DNA from: Aquarana catesbeiana | Taxonomy: Eukaryota; Chordata; Amphibia; Anura; Ranidae | Length of the DNA stretch: 64,000 nt | Direction: 5' to 3' | Assembly (NCBI RefSeq): GCF_042186555.1 | Contig: NC_133324.1 | Span: 68,985,544-69,049,543, forward strand | Shown: positions 32,990 through 44,592 of the stretch, piece by piece | How positions within the stretch are numbered: position 1 is the first letter of the stretch | Layout of the letters: every line of letters begins with the position of its first letter | The notes under the pieces: generated by a model | What the model was told of the DNA's origin: nothing | The model's input: the letters and a program-made list of their open reading frames with translations, nothing else | The model's database searches: none | Translations under genes and position numbers: made by a program

Positions 32990-33721
32990 GTCCCAGCCCT
33001 GACTAACACTGCTTGCATTTAAAAATATACATTTAAATATGTAATAATGATTCCAGAGCTGCATAAGTTTTATGATTCTAGATGAAGAATATGCAACAAA
33101 GGATTCCCGACATGGACTTCTCCTTCACAATAACAATTATGCTATATTGTTGATGGGATAATTAGATTTTGTCAGTCAAATTAGCCTACTCTACATTCAT
33201 AGCATGCTTCTCTACTATGCCATAGTGTGGCTTCACCTTACAAAGTGGCTCAGCAGAGGCAAATGACATTTATTAAAAAAGGCACATTTTTTTTTTTTAA
33301 TAAACACATGGAAACAGTACAACTACTAAGATTCCGGTGTTTAATAATAATATAAATAATATTGCATTAATAAAGACTTTAAATATTCTATCACTGGTGT
33401 CAAAAAATTACGTGGGATGTGACAGGTGACCAAAGGCTGGGCTGCTGTGTTGGAAAGCTGCCTGCCGTGAGTGCTCATTGCAATGTCAGGATAAAGACTG
33501 GGCTGCTACATCTGTGTAGAGGGGGCAGCTGTCAGAGAGATCCAGTGAGCTGGAGGCAAGGGACGTCACAGGTTCAGTGAGAGAACATTACTATGTAGGC
33601 GGTGATGCTGTGATGGCAGCTGCCATGCAGAAAGGATGGAGTATAAGAGGAATTATTGCTCCTCTTAGCCTCTTAGGCCTCCATAGGCCATCTTTATTTA
33701 GGGCAGTGCTAATAGCAAACT
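32990..33721. other. No feature recognised
   Basis: Mixed-composition sequence between the minisatellite and the truncated 3' end of hAT copy 2. No supported feature. Confidence 0.55.
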
Positions 33722-34019
33722 TTAATGTATTGTCGGATCCCGGCGATATAGATAAAAATCATTGAAAAAAACGGCGTGGGTTCCCCCTCAGTCCATTACC
33801 AGGCTCTTTGCGTCTGATATGAATATTAAGGGGAACCCCACACTAACAATTAAAAAAAAAATGGCATGGATGCCCCCCCCCCCAAATCCATACCAGGCCC
33901 TTCAGGTCTGGTATGGATATTAAGGGGAACCCCACACCAAAATGAAAAAAAAATTACATGGGGATCCCCCATTCCCCCAGGCACTATATACTCTAAATAG
34001 CAGTATGTATACTATACGG

Positions 34020-34640
34020 CCTGCCCTATATACTGTGCAGAAAAATTGGGCCTTTGGTTTTGGTGGCACCAGAACACTGTAACCCCTCACAGTTACTCTT
34101 GTTGGGCGCAGGAATGAGCCCTGCTGTGAAATATTATATCAAAAATTGTAATTACATGCCCCTGTTAAAAAGGGGCAGAAAAACTGGGCCTTGGGTGGTG
34201 GTGGTGGTGTAACATCACTGTAACCCCTTACAGATACTCTTGTTGGGTGCAGGAACAAGCCCTGCTTAACTATTATTTAAAAATTTTTAATTACATGCCC
34301 CTGTTAAATAGGGGCAGAAATATTGGGCCTTTGGTTTTGGTGGTGCCAAAACACTCTAACCCCTCACAGTTACTCTTGTTGGGCGCAGAAACAGGCCCTG
34401 CTGTGAAATATTATATCAAAAATTGTAATTACATGCCCCTGTTAAACAGGGGAAGAAAAATTGGGCCTTGGGTGGTGGTGGGGCCACAACACTGTAACTC
34501 CTCACAGATACTCTTGTTGGGCGCAGGAATGGGCCCTGCTGTGAAATATTATAGCAAAAATTGTAATTACATGCCCCTGTTAAACAGGGGCAGAAAAATT
34601 GGGCCTTGGTTGGTGGTGGTGGTGCCCTAAACCAAAAATA
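34020..34640 (-). repeat. ~138-bp tandem array in hAT copy 2
   Basis: CATGCCCCTGTTAAA recurs at 34155, 34294, 34432 and 34570 (spacing 139, 138, 138). It is the reverse complement of the array in copy 1. Confidence 0.93.
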
Positions 34641-34728
34641 TTGTTGGAAGCTAGCATCATCAAGATTGGGTAGGAATACGATAGTCAGCATAGGCAGCCT
34701 TTTATGGGACACCAGATCCATAGCAAAT

Positions 34729-36527
34729 TCAATCAGTTACATCAGCATCAGGTGCTTGATAGCTGCTGATCCAAGACTGATTCATTTTTATAAATGTGAG
34801 CCTATCAACGGAGTCTGTGGACAGGCGCACTCTTTTATCCGTTACAAACCCTCCAGCAGCACCGAATGTGCGTTCAGAAAGCACGCTGGATGCAGGACAG
34901 GCCAGTAGCTCGTTTGCATATTGAGCAAGTTCTGGCCAGTGGTCCATCCTCAAGACCCAGTAACCCAGTGGATGGTCTGTTGCAAAGGTCTTCAAGTCTG
35001 CTCTTGCCCCTAGATATTCCTGCACCATACAATGCAGACGCTGGCGATGGTTGTTTGAACCGATCAGACCTTGAGGACTAAAAAATAGTTTAAAGGGATC
35101 AGTTAGCCAGCCACCTTCTCCAGCTCTCTTCCTCAGACTGAACGAAGCCTCAGCAACACGTTGTCCAGCACCAGGAAATGGTAACCTCCCAGGGTCTGGA
35201 AATGCGTTACACAAACCTTTCTTCAAGGCCTCCTGAAGACGTTTCATCCACTGTGCTCACTGCAAAGGCAGGATGAGTTCTGCAACTTTACCCTTGTAAC
35301 GTGGATCAAGAAGGGTTGCCAGCCAGTAATGATCCCTCTCCTTGATACCACGAATCCTAGGGTCCTTTTGCAGGCTTTGCAGAATCAGGGAGGCCATGCA
35401 GCGTAAGTTTGCAGAGGCATTCGATTCTGAGTCCTCTGGGTCACTAAGGATCACATTATCCGTAACTACCTCCTCCCAGCCACATACAACTCCTTTGATT
35501 TCTTGGGCCTGAAAACCATCCCTTGAAGACTGCTGTTGAGTGTTATTCCTTACATCCATGCTGACACAATCCTCCTCCTCCTCCTCTTCTTCCTGTGTGT
35601 TTGGCGGGCCCGCAGGAATGCTATCTGGATAAAGGGGGCCTTGAAAGGAAAGGAAGTCCTCCGCTTCCTCCCGCTGTTCTGCCTCAAGTGCCCTGTCCAT
35701 GATTCCACGAAGCGTGGGCTCCAGCAGGAAGACTAGAGGGACAGTATCACTGATGCATGCATGCCGCTGCTCACCATCCTTGTGGCTGCCTCAGATGGTG
35801 ACAGGACAGTGCATGCATCCTTGATCAGTAGCCACTGGCGTGGCAAAAAAAAGCCAAGCTCCCCTGACCCTGTCCTGGTGCCATACTCACACAGTTACTC
35901 ATTGATGGCCCTCTGCTGTGTGTGTAGCCACTGCAGCATTGCCAACGTTGAGTTCCACCTGGTGGGCATGTCACAAATAAAGCAGTTGGTGGGCAGCTTG
36001 CATTCCCTTTGAATGTCAGCCAGCCAAGCACTGGCATCGTATGACCATCGGAAATGACCACAGACTTTTCTTGCCTGCCTCAGGAGATCTTGTAAGCCTG
36101 GGTACCTGGTCAAGAACCACTACACCACCAAATTCAGGACGTGTGTCAAACATGGAACATGGGTCGAGTGTCCCTGTTGGAGGGCGGAAAGAAGGTTGGT
36201 GCCATTGTTGCATACAACCATTCCTGGCTGAAGCTGGCATGGCATCAACCATCTCTGATCCTGCCCCAGCAAAGCTGACAGAATCTGTGCCCCGGTGTGG
36301 CTCCTGTCCCCTAGGCAGACCAACTTATGCACCACATGGCATCTTTTAGCCTGACTGCTTATGTAGCCCCTTGAACGCTTACAGAGCACTGCTGGTTCAG
36401 AGGACAAATCTGCAGAAGAGGCCATAGAGGAAGAAGAAGAGGAGGGGGTGAAGAAGAGAGCTGTGGCAGAATCACCACTAGCATTTTGGAGGCGTGGTGG
36501 TTGAACAAGCTCCAACAAGCTTGTGGC
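34729..36527 (-). pseudogene. hAT transposase, middle and C-terminal part
   Basis: Consecutive minus-strand frames encode the catalytic-domain region (VVCNNGTNLLSALQQGH..., THVLNLVV; DMPTRWNSTLAMLQWL), the acidic spacer, YWLATLLDPRYKGKV, and the dimerisation domain with ELLACPASSVLSERTFGAAG. MPTRWNST and LLACPASSVLSERTF are classical hAT signatures. At least four frame changes occur, but the last 172 codons (35247-34729) are open and align with 1-965. Confidence 0.85.
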
Positions 36528-36530
36528 TTA

Positions 36531-36874
36531 GGGCAGCACAGTGGTGTAGTGGGTAGCACTCTCACCTAGCAGTAAAAAGGGTCACTGGTTCGAATCCCAA
36601 CCACGACACTACCTGCCTGGAGTTTGCATGTTCTCCCTGTGCCTGCGTGGGTTTCCTCCGAGTACTCCGGTTTCCTCCCACACGCCAAAGACACGCTGGT
36701 AGGTTAATTGGCTTAAATGTTCAATTGGTTTCTGTCCATAATAAATTGACCCTAGTGTGTGGGTTGAGGACCTTGGATTGTGGGCTCCTTTGGGGTGGGG
36801 ACCAATGTGTGTGTGGAGCACTGCATAAAATTTGACAGCGCTATATGGGTACCTTAAATAAAATAATAATAACA
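36531..36874 (+). mobile_element. tRNA-derived V-SINE-like SINE
   Basis: Starts GGGCAGCACAGTGG with an A-box-like TAGTGGGTAGCAC and a perfect B box GGTTCGAATCC (36588-36598). It continues with GTTCTCCCTGTGCCTGCGTG and TTTCCTCCGAGTACTCCGG, the conserved centre of vertebrate V-SINEs, and ends in an (AAT)n-like tail. It interrupts the hAT transposase. Pol III promoter boxes look intact, but it is a SINE, not a tRNA gene. Confidence 0.85.
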
Positions 36875-36943
36875 GATGGGCATCTTGATGGGTCACAATG
36901 TATAGGAATGGGGACAATTGTGGACGTGCACCAACACTCACTC

Positions 36944-36992
36944 AGGTTAAACTGGATGGACAGGTGTCTTTATTCAAACTTACTAACTATGT
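36944..36992 (+). mobile_element. CR1-like LINE 3' tail fragment
   Basis: GTTAAACTGGATGGACAGGTG then ACTAACTATGTAAC closely follows the 3' end of the LINE at 47046-48373. It is a severely 5'-truncated copy. Confidence 0.6.
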
Positions 36993-37273
36993 AACAGCAC
37001 TGATCCATGTCCTGCATGCTTTCCAGCTGCCAGCAGACTTACCCAGTGCACCGTGAAAGAAAGTTAACGTCCCTGCCCATGCCTGCGGAACCATGAGTCA
37101 GCGGTAATATGAACCTTGCTGCCAAAACATTGCCTTCCACATGCCGAGAGCTGGAATGGCCTTCCGTGAAAAGAAATGGCGTTTTGAAACCCGCCACTGA
37201 GGTACAGCACATTCCACAAATTCACAAAAGGGGAAAGAGACTACCAACTGAAAGGCAGCAGTTGCAGTGCTAG

Positions 37274-37510
37274 TGTCAGGGCTGGGCTCAGCCCTTCCTT
37301 CTCTGAGCTGGCCACTCAGCTGTCGGCTAATTGCCAGCTCCCATCTCTCTCCACAGTTACCCAGCTGTTGTTGATTCTGCTCATCAGTCCTGCCTACTTA
37401 AACCTGTCCAGCTCACTTGATCTCTGCCTTCGCCTTTGTCAACATCACAGAGACTTTCTCCTGCATTCCTGTTGAAGACTTGCTCGGTTGGAGTTGTGCC
37501 TCCTCTCTTC
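37274..37510 (+). repeat. Gypsy-type LTR fragment
   Basis: Begins TGTCAGGGCTGGGC, sharing the TGTCAG start of the other Gypsy LTRs in this window, with a TATA-like CTACTTAAACC at about 37394. It replaces hAT sequence between two hAT coding blocks. The right edge is uncertain. Confidence 0.4.
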
Positions 37511-38120
37511 TCTCAGGCACCCAAGTACAGTCAGTGACCTCCTCGTCACTGGAGCAAACTTGGCAGTATGCTGCAGCTGGCGGAACATCACTGCAAGTTT
37601 CTTGTCCTTCTGTGGCACCCCCTCTCTAGGTTCACGTTACTTCCTTCCTCAACCTGTGAACCAACATCGGAGCCTTCAAATCGCTGCCCATCCTCCAGCA
37701 GCATATAACGGACACTGTGGTCGAATAATTCTGGGGACTCCTCTGTGCATGATGGTGGGGCTACGAAAGGAGTGACTGTGGACAAGGAGCCGTGGAATAG
37801 GCTGCTTTGGCAGCTGCGTTGGAAGGCAAACTACTCTGAGTCTGGGTGACAGAGGATGAGGAGGATGAGGACGGCTTCGTTATCCACTCCACCAACTCTT
37901 GTTGTGGCTCAATAACACGACCAGAAAAAAAGGACAAGCGTGCCCCATGGTCAACTGCAGAGGATGCACCATGTCCATGACCACCACTGTTGACTGTAGA
38001 CACAGAGGCTGCTTGCCCTCTTTTAGTGGGCATCTGCCTCTCCTTGGTGGCCTTCCGGACATGATGTATTTTTTGTTTTGCAACACCACACTCCACTGTA
38101 TTATATAGTGTGTACACTGC
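37510..38120 (-). pseudogene. hAT copy 2 N-terminal coding region
   Basis: Minus-strand frames give a basic start (KIHHVRKATKERQMPTKRG) and Ser-rich linker, then in another frame ESPELFDHSVRYMLLEDGQR. They lie directly upstream of the hAT catalytic region, and the sequence between (37273-36875) reads as broken hAT coding on the minus strand. No clear BED finger survives. Confidence 0.55.
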
Positions 38121-38130
38121 CTAAAGTGTA

Positions 38131-39712
38131 CAACCCCTGGCAAAAATTATGGAATCACCAGTCCCTGAGGATGTTCCTTCAGTTGTTTATTGTTGTAGAA
38201 AAAAAGCAGATCACAGACATGGCCAAAAACTAAAGGCATTTCAAAAGGCAACTTTCTGGCTTTAAGAAACACTAAAAGAAATCAAGAAAAATAATTGTGG
38301 TGGCCAGTAACAGTTAGATTTATAGAACAAGCACAGGGAATAAATTATGGAATCACTCAATTCTGAGGAAAAAATTATGGAATCACCCTGTAAATTTTCA
38401 TTACAAACACTAACACCTGCATCAGATTAAATCTGCTTGTTATTATGTAGGTAAAGAGGGTAAATCATCACGCAGTGTTGCACAAGATGTTGGTTGTTCA
38501 CAGTCGGCTGTGTCTAAAACATGCACCAAATACAAACAACATGGGAAGGTGGTTAAAGGCAAGCATACTGGTAGACCAAGGAAGACATCAAAGCGTCAAG
38601 ACAGAAAACTTAAAGCAATATGCCTTGAAAACAGAAAATGTACAACAAAACAAATGAGGAACAAATGGGAGGAAACTGGAGTCAACATCTGTGACCGAAC
38701 TGTAAGAAACCGCCTAAAGGAAATGGGAGTTACATACAGAAAAGCTAAAAGAAAGCCATCTCTAACACCTAAACACAAAAAAACAAGGTTACAATGGGCT
38801 AAAGAAAGGCAATCGTGGACTGTGGATGATTGGATGAAAGTCATATTCAGTGATGAATCTCGAATCTGCATTGAGCAAGGTGATGATGCTGGAACTTTTG
38901 TTTGGTGCCGTTCCAATGAGATTTATGCAGACAACTGTCTGAAGAAAACATGCAAATTTCTACAGTCAATTATGATATGGGGCTGCATGTCAGGTAAAGG
39001 CACTGGGGAGATGGCTGTCATTAAATCTTCAATAAATGCACAGGTTTACATTGAAATTTTGGACACTTTTCTTATCCCATCTATTGAAAGGATGTTTGGG
39101 GATAATGAAATCATTTATCAAGATGATAATGCATCTTGCCATAGAGCAAAAACTGTGAAAAAATTCCTTGAAGAAAGACACATAAGGTCAATGTCATGGC
39201 CTGCAAACAGTCCGGATCTCAATCCAATTGAAAATCTGTGGTGGAAGTTAAAGAAAATGGTGCATGACAAGGCTCCAACCTGCAAAGATGATTTGGCAAC
39301 AGCAATCAGAGAAGGCTGGAGCCAGATTGATGAAGAGTACTGTTTATCACTCATTAAGTCAATGTGTCAGAGACTGCAAGCAGTTATAAAAGCCAGAGGT
39401 GGTGCAACAAAGTACTAGTGATGTATTGGAGTGTTATTTTGTTTGTTTGTTTTTCATGATTCCATAATTTTTTTCCTCAGAGTTGAGTGATTCCATAATT
39501 TATTCCTTGTGCTTGTTCTATAAATCTAACTGTTACTGGCCACCACAATTATTTTTCTTGATTTCTTTTAGTGTTTCTTAAAGCCAGAAAGTTGCCATTT
39601 GAAATGCCTTTAGTTTTTGGCCATGTCTGTGATCTGCTTTTTTTCTACAACAATAAACAACTGAAGGAACATCCTCAGGGACTGGTGATTCCATAATTTT
39701 TGCCAGGGGTTG
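38131..39712 (+). mobile_element. Tc1 transposon with ~270-bp inverted repeats
   Basis: 1582 bp, ends CAACCCCTGGCAAAAATTAT and its complement, flanked by TA (38129-38130, 39713-39714). The inverted repeats are about 270 bp and contain repeated TTATGGAATCAC motifs, the IR/DR layout of Tc1-family elements where transposase binds. It inserted into hAT copy 2. Confidence 0.95.
38414..39418 (+). pseudogene. Tc1 transposase, open catalytic domain, N-terminus lost
   Basis: The frame is open from a stop at 38411-38413 to the TAG after TKY at 39418 and is uninterrupted. Transposase-like residues begin near 38453 (KEGKSSRSVAQDVGCSQSAV), the middle of the first helix-turn-helix. The upstream 38414-38452 does not look like transposase, and no in-frame ATG precedes the DNA-binding domain. 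Downstream are GRPRKTSKRQDRKLK, the second helix-turn-helix and a DD34E core: D in FSDES, D in YQDDNASCH, E in PDLNPIENLWW (34 residues between). Roughly the first two dozen residues with the start codon appear deleted, so it cannot make full-length protein, though the catalytic part is strikingly intact. Confidence 0.85.
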
Positions 39713-39772
39713 TATACACCACCGAATGCACTGTATATATAGGCTACACTGAATGCAGAGTATATATAATAC

Positions 39773-40604
39773 CTTTCTTTAGGTTTCTTTAGAACATCCT
39801 TTAAAGTTGAATACTGTAATTGAATGTAATCCCCTTTTATGGGACACGATCTTTGCTCGCCTGGATAGGCCTCTCTCACTTGCCTAGCAGCCACTACGCA
39901 GCACGAACAAAAGTCTCTGCCACAGACTTGCTTGAAATAAACCCGTACGATCCTCTGCCACAGGATGTATTGGTTCACGATGAATGTCAGACACAGTACT
40001 TGGACCTCTAAGCCAACCCGGCAGTACTAAGCTGTAGGATTACTTTAGGATACGTCCTCCAACCGAGTCACCAGGCCCCTCTCCAGACCAGCACTCCGCA
40101 TGATCCTTCCATGATGGGTCCTCCCCTGGGATCTTCTCGGTTGTCCAGCTTCTTCACTCTGGATAGACAGCTTAGGACCATTCCTCGGCTGCTGTGGTAG
40201 GCCCCAGACAGGCTTCTGGGTCCACCCACGCGCCGCAGCGCCGCGGGCCTTCCGGAACGGAGGACCGCGAGGTAGTACTCTAACACATACCTGTCAGCCA
40301 GGAGGGCCAGCAGGTGGCTGAAAACGAACCCCAGAGCATGGCGTCTGTCCCATAAATACCCTCTCCCAGAATACAACTCGGAGGACCACCTCTACCGAGT
40401 TGTCTCCGGGACAGAGGAGCACTCATCCGCTTTAACACGTTGCTTTTCCAACACCCGCCGATGGTGACAACGACACCCACCGGCACAATGTGGAACCACA
40501 CGCAACGTCAGCCAAGCTGGAACAGAGGCAAATCTAACTTCCTATAACAAGCAATTCACTAAATTTACCTATCAGATGGTAGATCACAAATCTACCAGCG
40601 CTAC

Positions 40605-40605
<1 letters not shown>
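39773..40605. other. Unclassified insert, possibly an LTR
   Basis: About 830 bp of higher GC content replacing hAT 5' region. The minus strand has GGTATTTATGGGACAGACGCC, TATA-like, as in an LTR promoter. No coding region or clean TG...CA edges were found. Confidence 0.35.

Positions 40606-40680
<75 letters not shown>
40604..40680. repeat. (AT)n/(GT)n microsatellite
   Basis: Alternating AT with a short GT insert, inside the hAT 5' region. Confidence 0.95.
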
Positions 40681-40683
<3 letters not shown>

Positions 40684-41649
40684 ATACACCGCCTGAAGTG
40701 TATTAAAACAGTACACCACTGAATGCACTGAGGCTACACTGAATGCAGAGTATATATAGTAATACACTGCCTGCACTGACTGAATATAGCCACTTGCCGA
40801 CCGCCTAACGCACATATACAGCGGCAGAATGGCACGGGCAGGCAGAATCACGTACCCATACGTGATCTGCCTCCCGCGGGCGGGGGGTCCAATCGGACCC
40901 CCCCCCCAGTGCCAGCGGCGGTCGGCATTTGACTGGGAGCGTCGGGAGGCGAGGGGGAGACCATCAGATCGTGGCCCCCCCCTCGCGATCGCTGCCAGCC
41001 AATCGGAATCCTCCCCTGCCTGTGTGTAGTTTCACACAGGCAGAGGATGTGATGTCATCTCTCCTCGGCTCGGCAGTTTCCGTTCCAGCGCCGAGGAGAG
41101 AAGACATGTAAGTGCACAACACTACACACAACACAGTAGAACATGCCAGGCATACTTTACACCCCCGATCCCCCCCCGATCGCCCCCCGATCCCCCCCCA
41201 ATCACCCCCCCCCCGTCACAAACTGACAGCAAGCAGTATTTTTTTTTTTTTCTGATTACTGCATGGTGTCAGTTTGTGACAGTTACAGTGTTAGGGCAGT
41301 GAGTATTACCCCCCTTTAGGTCTAGGATACCCCCCTAACCCCCCCTAATAAAGTTTTAACCCCTTGATCACCCCCTGTCACCAGTGTCACTAAGCGATCA
41401 TTTTTCTGATCGCTGTATTAGTGTCGTTGGTGTTTTTGCTAGTGTTTTATAGCGACAGGGACCCCCATATACTATCTAATAAATGTTTTAACCCCTTGAT
41501 TGCCCCCTAGTTAACCCTTTCACCACTGATCACCGTATAACCGTTACGGGTGACGCTGGTTAGTTCGTTTATTTTTTATAGTGTCAGGGCACCCGCCGTT
41601 TATTACCGAATAAAGGTTTAGCCCCCTGATCGCCCGGCGGTGATATGCG

Positions 41650-42725
41650 TCGCCCCAGGCAGCGTCAGATTAGCGCCAGTACCGCTAACACCCACGCACG
41701 CAGCATACGCCTCCCTTAGTGGTATAGTATCTGTACGGATCAATATCTGATCCGATCAGATCTATACTAGTGTCCCCAGCAGTTTAGGGTTCCCAAAAAC
41801 GCAGTGTTAGCGGGATCAGCCCAGATACCCGCTAGCACCTGCGTTTTTCCCCTCTGCCCGGCCCAGCCCACCCAAGTGCAGTATCGATCGATCACTGTCA
41901 CTTACAAAACACTAAACAAATAACTGCAGCGTTCGCAGAGTCAGGCCTGATCCCTACGGTCGCTAACAGTTTTCTTGGTAGCGTTTTGGTGAACTGGCAA
42001 GCACCAGCCCCAGGCAGCGTCAGGTTAGCGCCAGTACCGCTAACACCCACGCACCGTACACCTCCCTTAGTGGTATAGTATCTGAACGGATCAATATCTG
42101 ATCCGATCAGATCTATACTAGCATCCCCAGCAGTTTAGGGTTCCCAAACACGCAGTGTTAGCGGGATCAGCCCAGATACCTGCTAGCACCTGCGTTTTGC
42201 CCCTCCGCCCGGCCCAGCCCACCCAAGTGCAGTATCGATTGATCACTGTCACTTACAAAACACTAAACGCATAACTGCAGCGTTCGCAGAGTCAGGCCTG
42301 ATCCCTGCGATCGCTAATAGTTTTTTTGGTAGCGTTTTGGTGAACTGGCAAGCACCAGCCCCAGGCAGCGTCAGGTTAGCGCCAGTACCGCTAACACCCA
42401 CGCACGCACCGTACACCTCCCTTAGTGGTATAGTATCTGATCGGATCAATATCTGATCTGATCAGATCTATACTAGCGTCCCCAGCAGTTTAGGGTTCCC
42501 ACAAACGCAGTGTTAGCGGGATCAGCCCAGATACCTGCTAGCACCTGCGTTTTGCCCCTCCGCCCGGCCCAGCCCAGCCCAGCCCACCCAAGTGCAGTAT
42601 CGATCGATCACTGACACTTACAAAACACTAAACGCATAACCGCAGCGTTCGCAGAGTCAGGCCTGATCCCTGCGATCGCTAACAGTTTTTTTTTTAGCGT
42701 TTTGGTGAACTGGCAAGCACCAGCG
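41650..42725 (+). repeat. ~355-bp tandem repeats (three units)
   Basis: CCCCAGGCAGCGTCAG recurs at 41652, 42008 and 42358, with highly similar sequence between. Each unit contains a palindromic GATCAATATCTGATCCGATC block. They lie just before the piggyBac coding remnant and probably form its 5' untranslated region. Confidence 0.92.
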
Positions 42726-43157
42726 GCCTAGTACACCCCGGTCGTAGTCAAACCAGCACTGCAGTAACACTTGGTGACGTGGCGAGTCCCATAAGTGCAG
42801 TTCAAGCTGGTGAGGTGGCAAGCACAAGTAGTGTCCCGCTGCCACCAAAAAGACAAACACAGGCCCGTCGTGCCCATAATGCCCTTCCTGCTGCATTCGC
42901 CAATCCTAATTGGGAACCCACCGCTTCTGCAGCGCCCGTACTTCCCCCATTCACATCCCCAACCAAATGCAATCGGCTGCATGAGAGGCATTTTCTTTAT
43001 GTCCTCCCGAGTATCCCTACCCAGCGAACCCCCCAAAAAAGATGTCGTGTCTGCAGCAAGCGCGGATATAGGCGTGACACCCGCTATTATTGTCCCTCCT
43101 GTCCTGACAATCCTGGTCTTTGCATTGGTGAATGTTTTGAACGCTACCATTCACTAG
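42698..43157 (+). pseudogene. piggyBac transposase, in-frame internal deletion retaining the Cys-rich domain
   Basis: Open from after a TAG near 42697 to the stop after 43157. The first part (SGLVHPGRSQTS, then FANPNWEPTASAAPVLPPF) resembles the N-terminal lead-in of piggyBac transposase. It joins directly to LHERHFLYVLPS and the C-terminal cysteine-rich zinc domain, CRVCSKRGYRRDTRYYCPSC and CIGECFERYH. The whole catalytic DDD domain is absent, yet the junction is in frame. No in-frame ATG is visible (a GTG lies at 42779). The Cys-rich domain normally binds the transposon ends, so a product could compete with transposase, but no expression evidence exists. Confidence 0.75.
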
Positions 43158-44592
43158 TTGAGTATTAGCGTAGGGTACAGCATTGCACAGACTAGGCACA
43201 CTTTCACAGGGTCTCCCAAGATGCCATCGCATTTTGAGAGACCCGAACCTGGAACCGGTTACAGTTATAAAAGTTAGTTACAAAAAAAAGTGTAAAAAAA
43301 AAAAAAAAAAACACATACAAAAATATAAAATAAAAAAAAAATAGTTGTCGTTTTATTGTTCTCTCTCTCTCTATTCTCTCTCTCTTGTTCTGCTCTTTTT
43401 TACTGTATTCTATTCTGCAATGTTTTATTGTTATTATGTTTTATCATGTTTGTTTTTCAGGTATGCAATTTTTTTATACCTTACCGTTTACTGTGCTTTA
43501 TTGTTAACCATTCTTTTGTCTTCAGGTACGCCATTCACGACTTTGAGTGGTTATACCAGAATGATGCCTGCAGGTTTAGGTATCATCTTGGTATCATTCT
43601 TTTCAGCCAGCGATCGGCTTTCATGTAAAAGCAATCCTAGCAGCTAATTAGCCTCTAGACTGCCCCCCCCCCCAACGTCTTCCGTGTTTTTCTCTGGCTC
43701 TCCTGTCTCAACAGGGAACCTGAGAATGCAGCCGGTGATTCAGCCAGCTGACTATAGAGCTGATCAGAGACCAAAGTGGCTCCAAACATCTCTATGGCCT
43801 AAGAAACCGGAAGCTACGAGCATTTTATGACTTAGATTTCGCTGGATGTAAACAGCGCCATTGGGAAATTGGGAAAGCATTTTATCACACCGATCTTGGT
43901 GTGGTCAGATGCTTTGAGGGCAGAGGAGAAATCTAGGGTCTAATAGACCCCAATTTTTGCAAAAAAGAGTACCTGTCACTACCTATTGCTATGATAGGGG
44001 ATATTTACATTCCCTGAGATAACAATAAAAATGATTTAAAAAAAAAAAAAAATGAAAGGAACAGTTTAAAAATAAGATAAAAAAATAATAATAATAAAGA
44101 AAAAAAAATAAAAATAAAAATAAAAAAGCACCCCTGTCCCCCCTGCTCTCGCGCTAAGGCGAACGCAAGCATCGGTCTGGCGTCAAATGTAAACAGCAAT
44201 TGCACCATGCATGTGAGGTATCACCGCGAACGTCAGATTAGTTTGTCGCCACTGCACGTTTGTGCGCAATTTTAAAGCATGTCATGTTTGGTATCCATGT
44301 ACTCGGCCTAAGATCATCTTTTTTATTTCATCAAACATTTGGGCAATATAGTGTGTTTTAGTGCGTTAAAATTTAAAAAAGTGTGTTTTTTCCCCAAAAA
44401 ATGCGTTTGAAAAATCGCTGCGCAAATACTGTGTGAAAAAAAAAAATGAAACACCCACCATTTTAATCTGTAGGGCATTTGCTTTAAAAAAATATATAAT
44501 GTTTGGGGGTTCAAAGTAATTTTCTTGCAAAAAAAAAATATTTTTTTATGTAATCAAAAAGTGTCAGAAAGGGCTTTGTCTTCAAGTGGTTA

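Noticed and set aside
36531..36600. tRNA gene
   Set aside because: A-box and B-box are present, but the sequence continues into a V-SINE body with an A-rich tail; it is the SINE head.
39820..40501. Possible small genes in the unclassified insert
   Set aside because: Short frames on both strands, no motif and no splice evidence; more likely LTR-like non-coding sequence.
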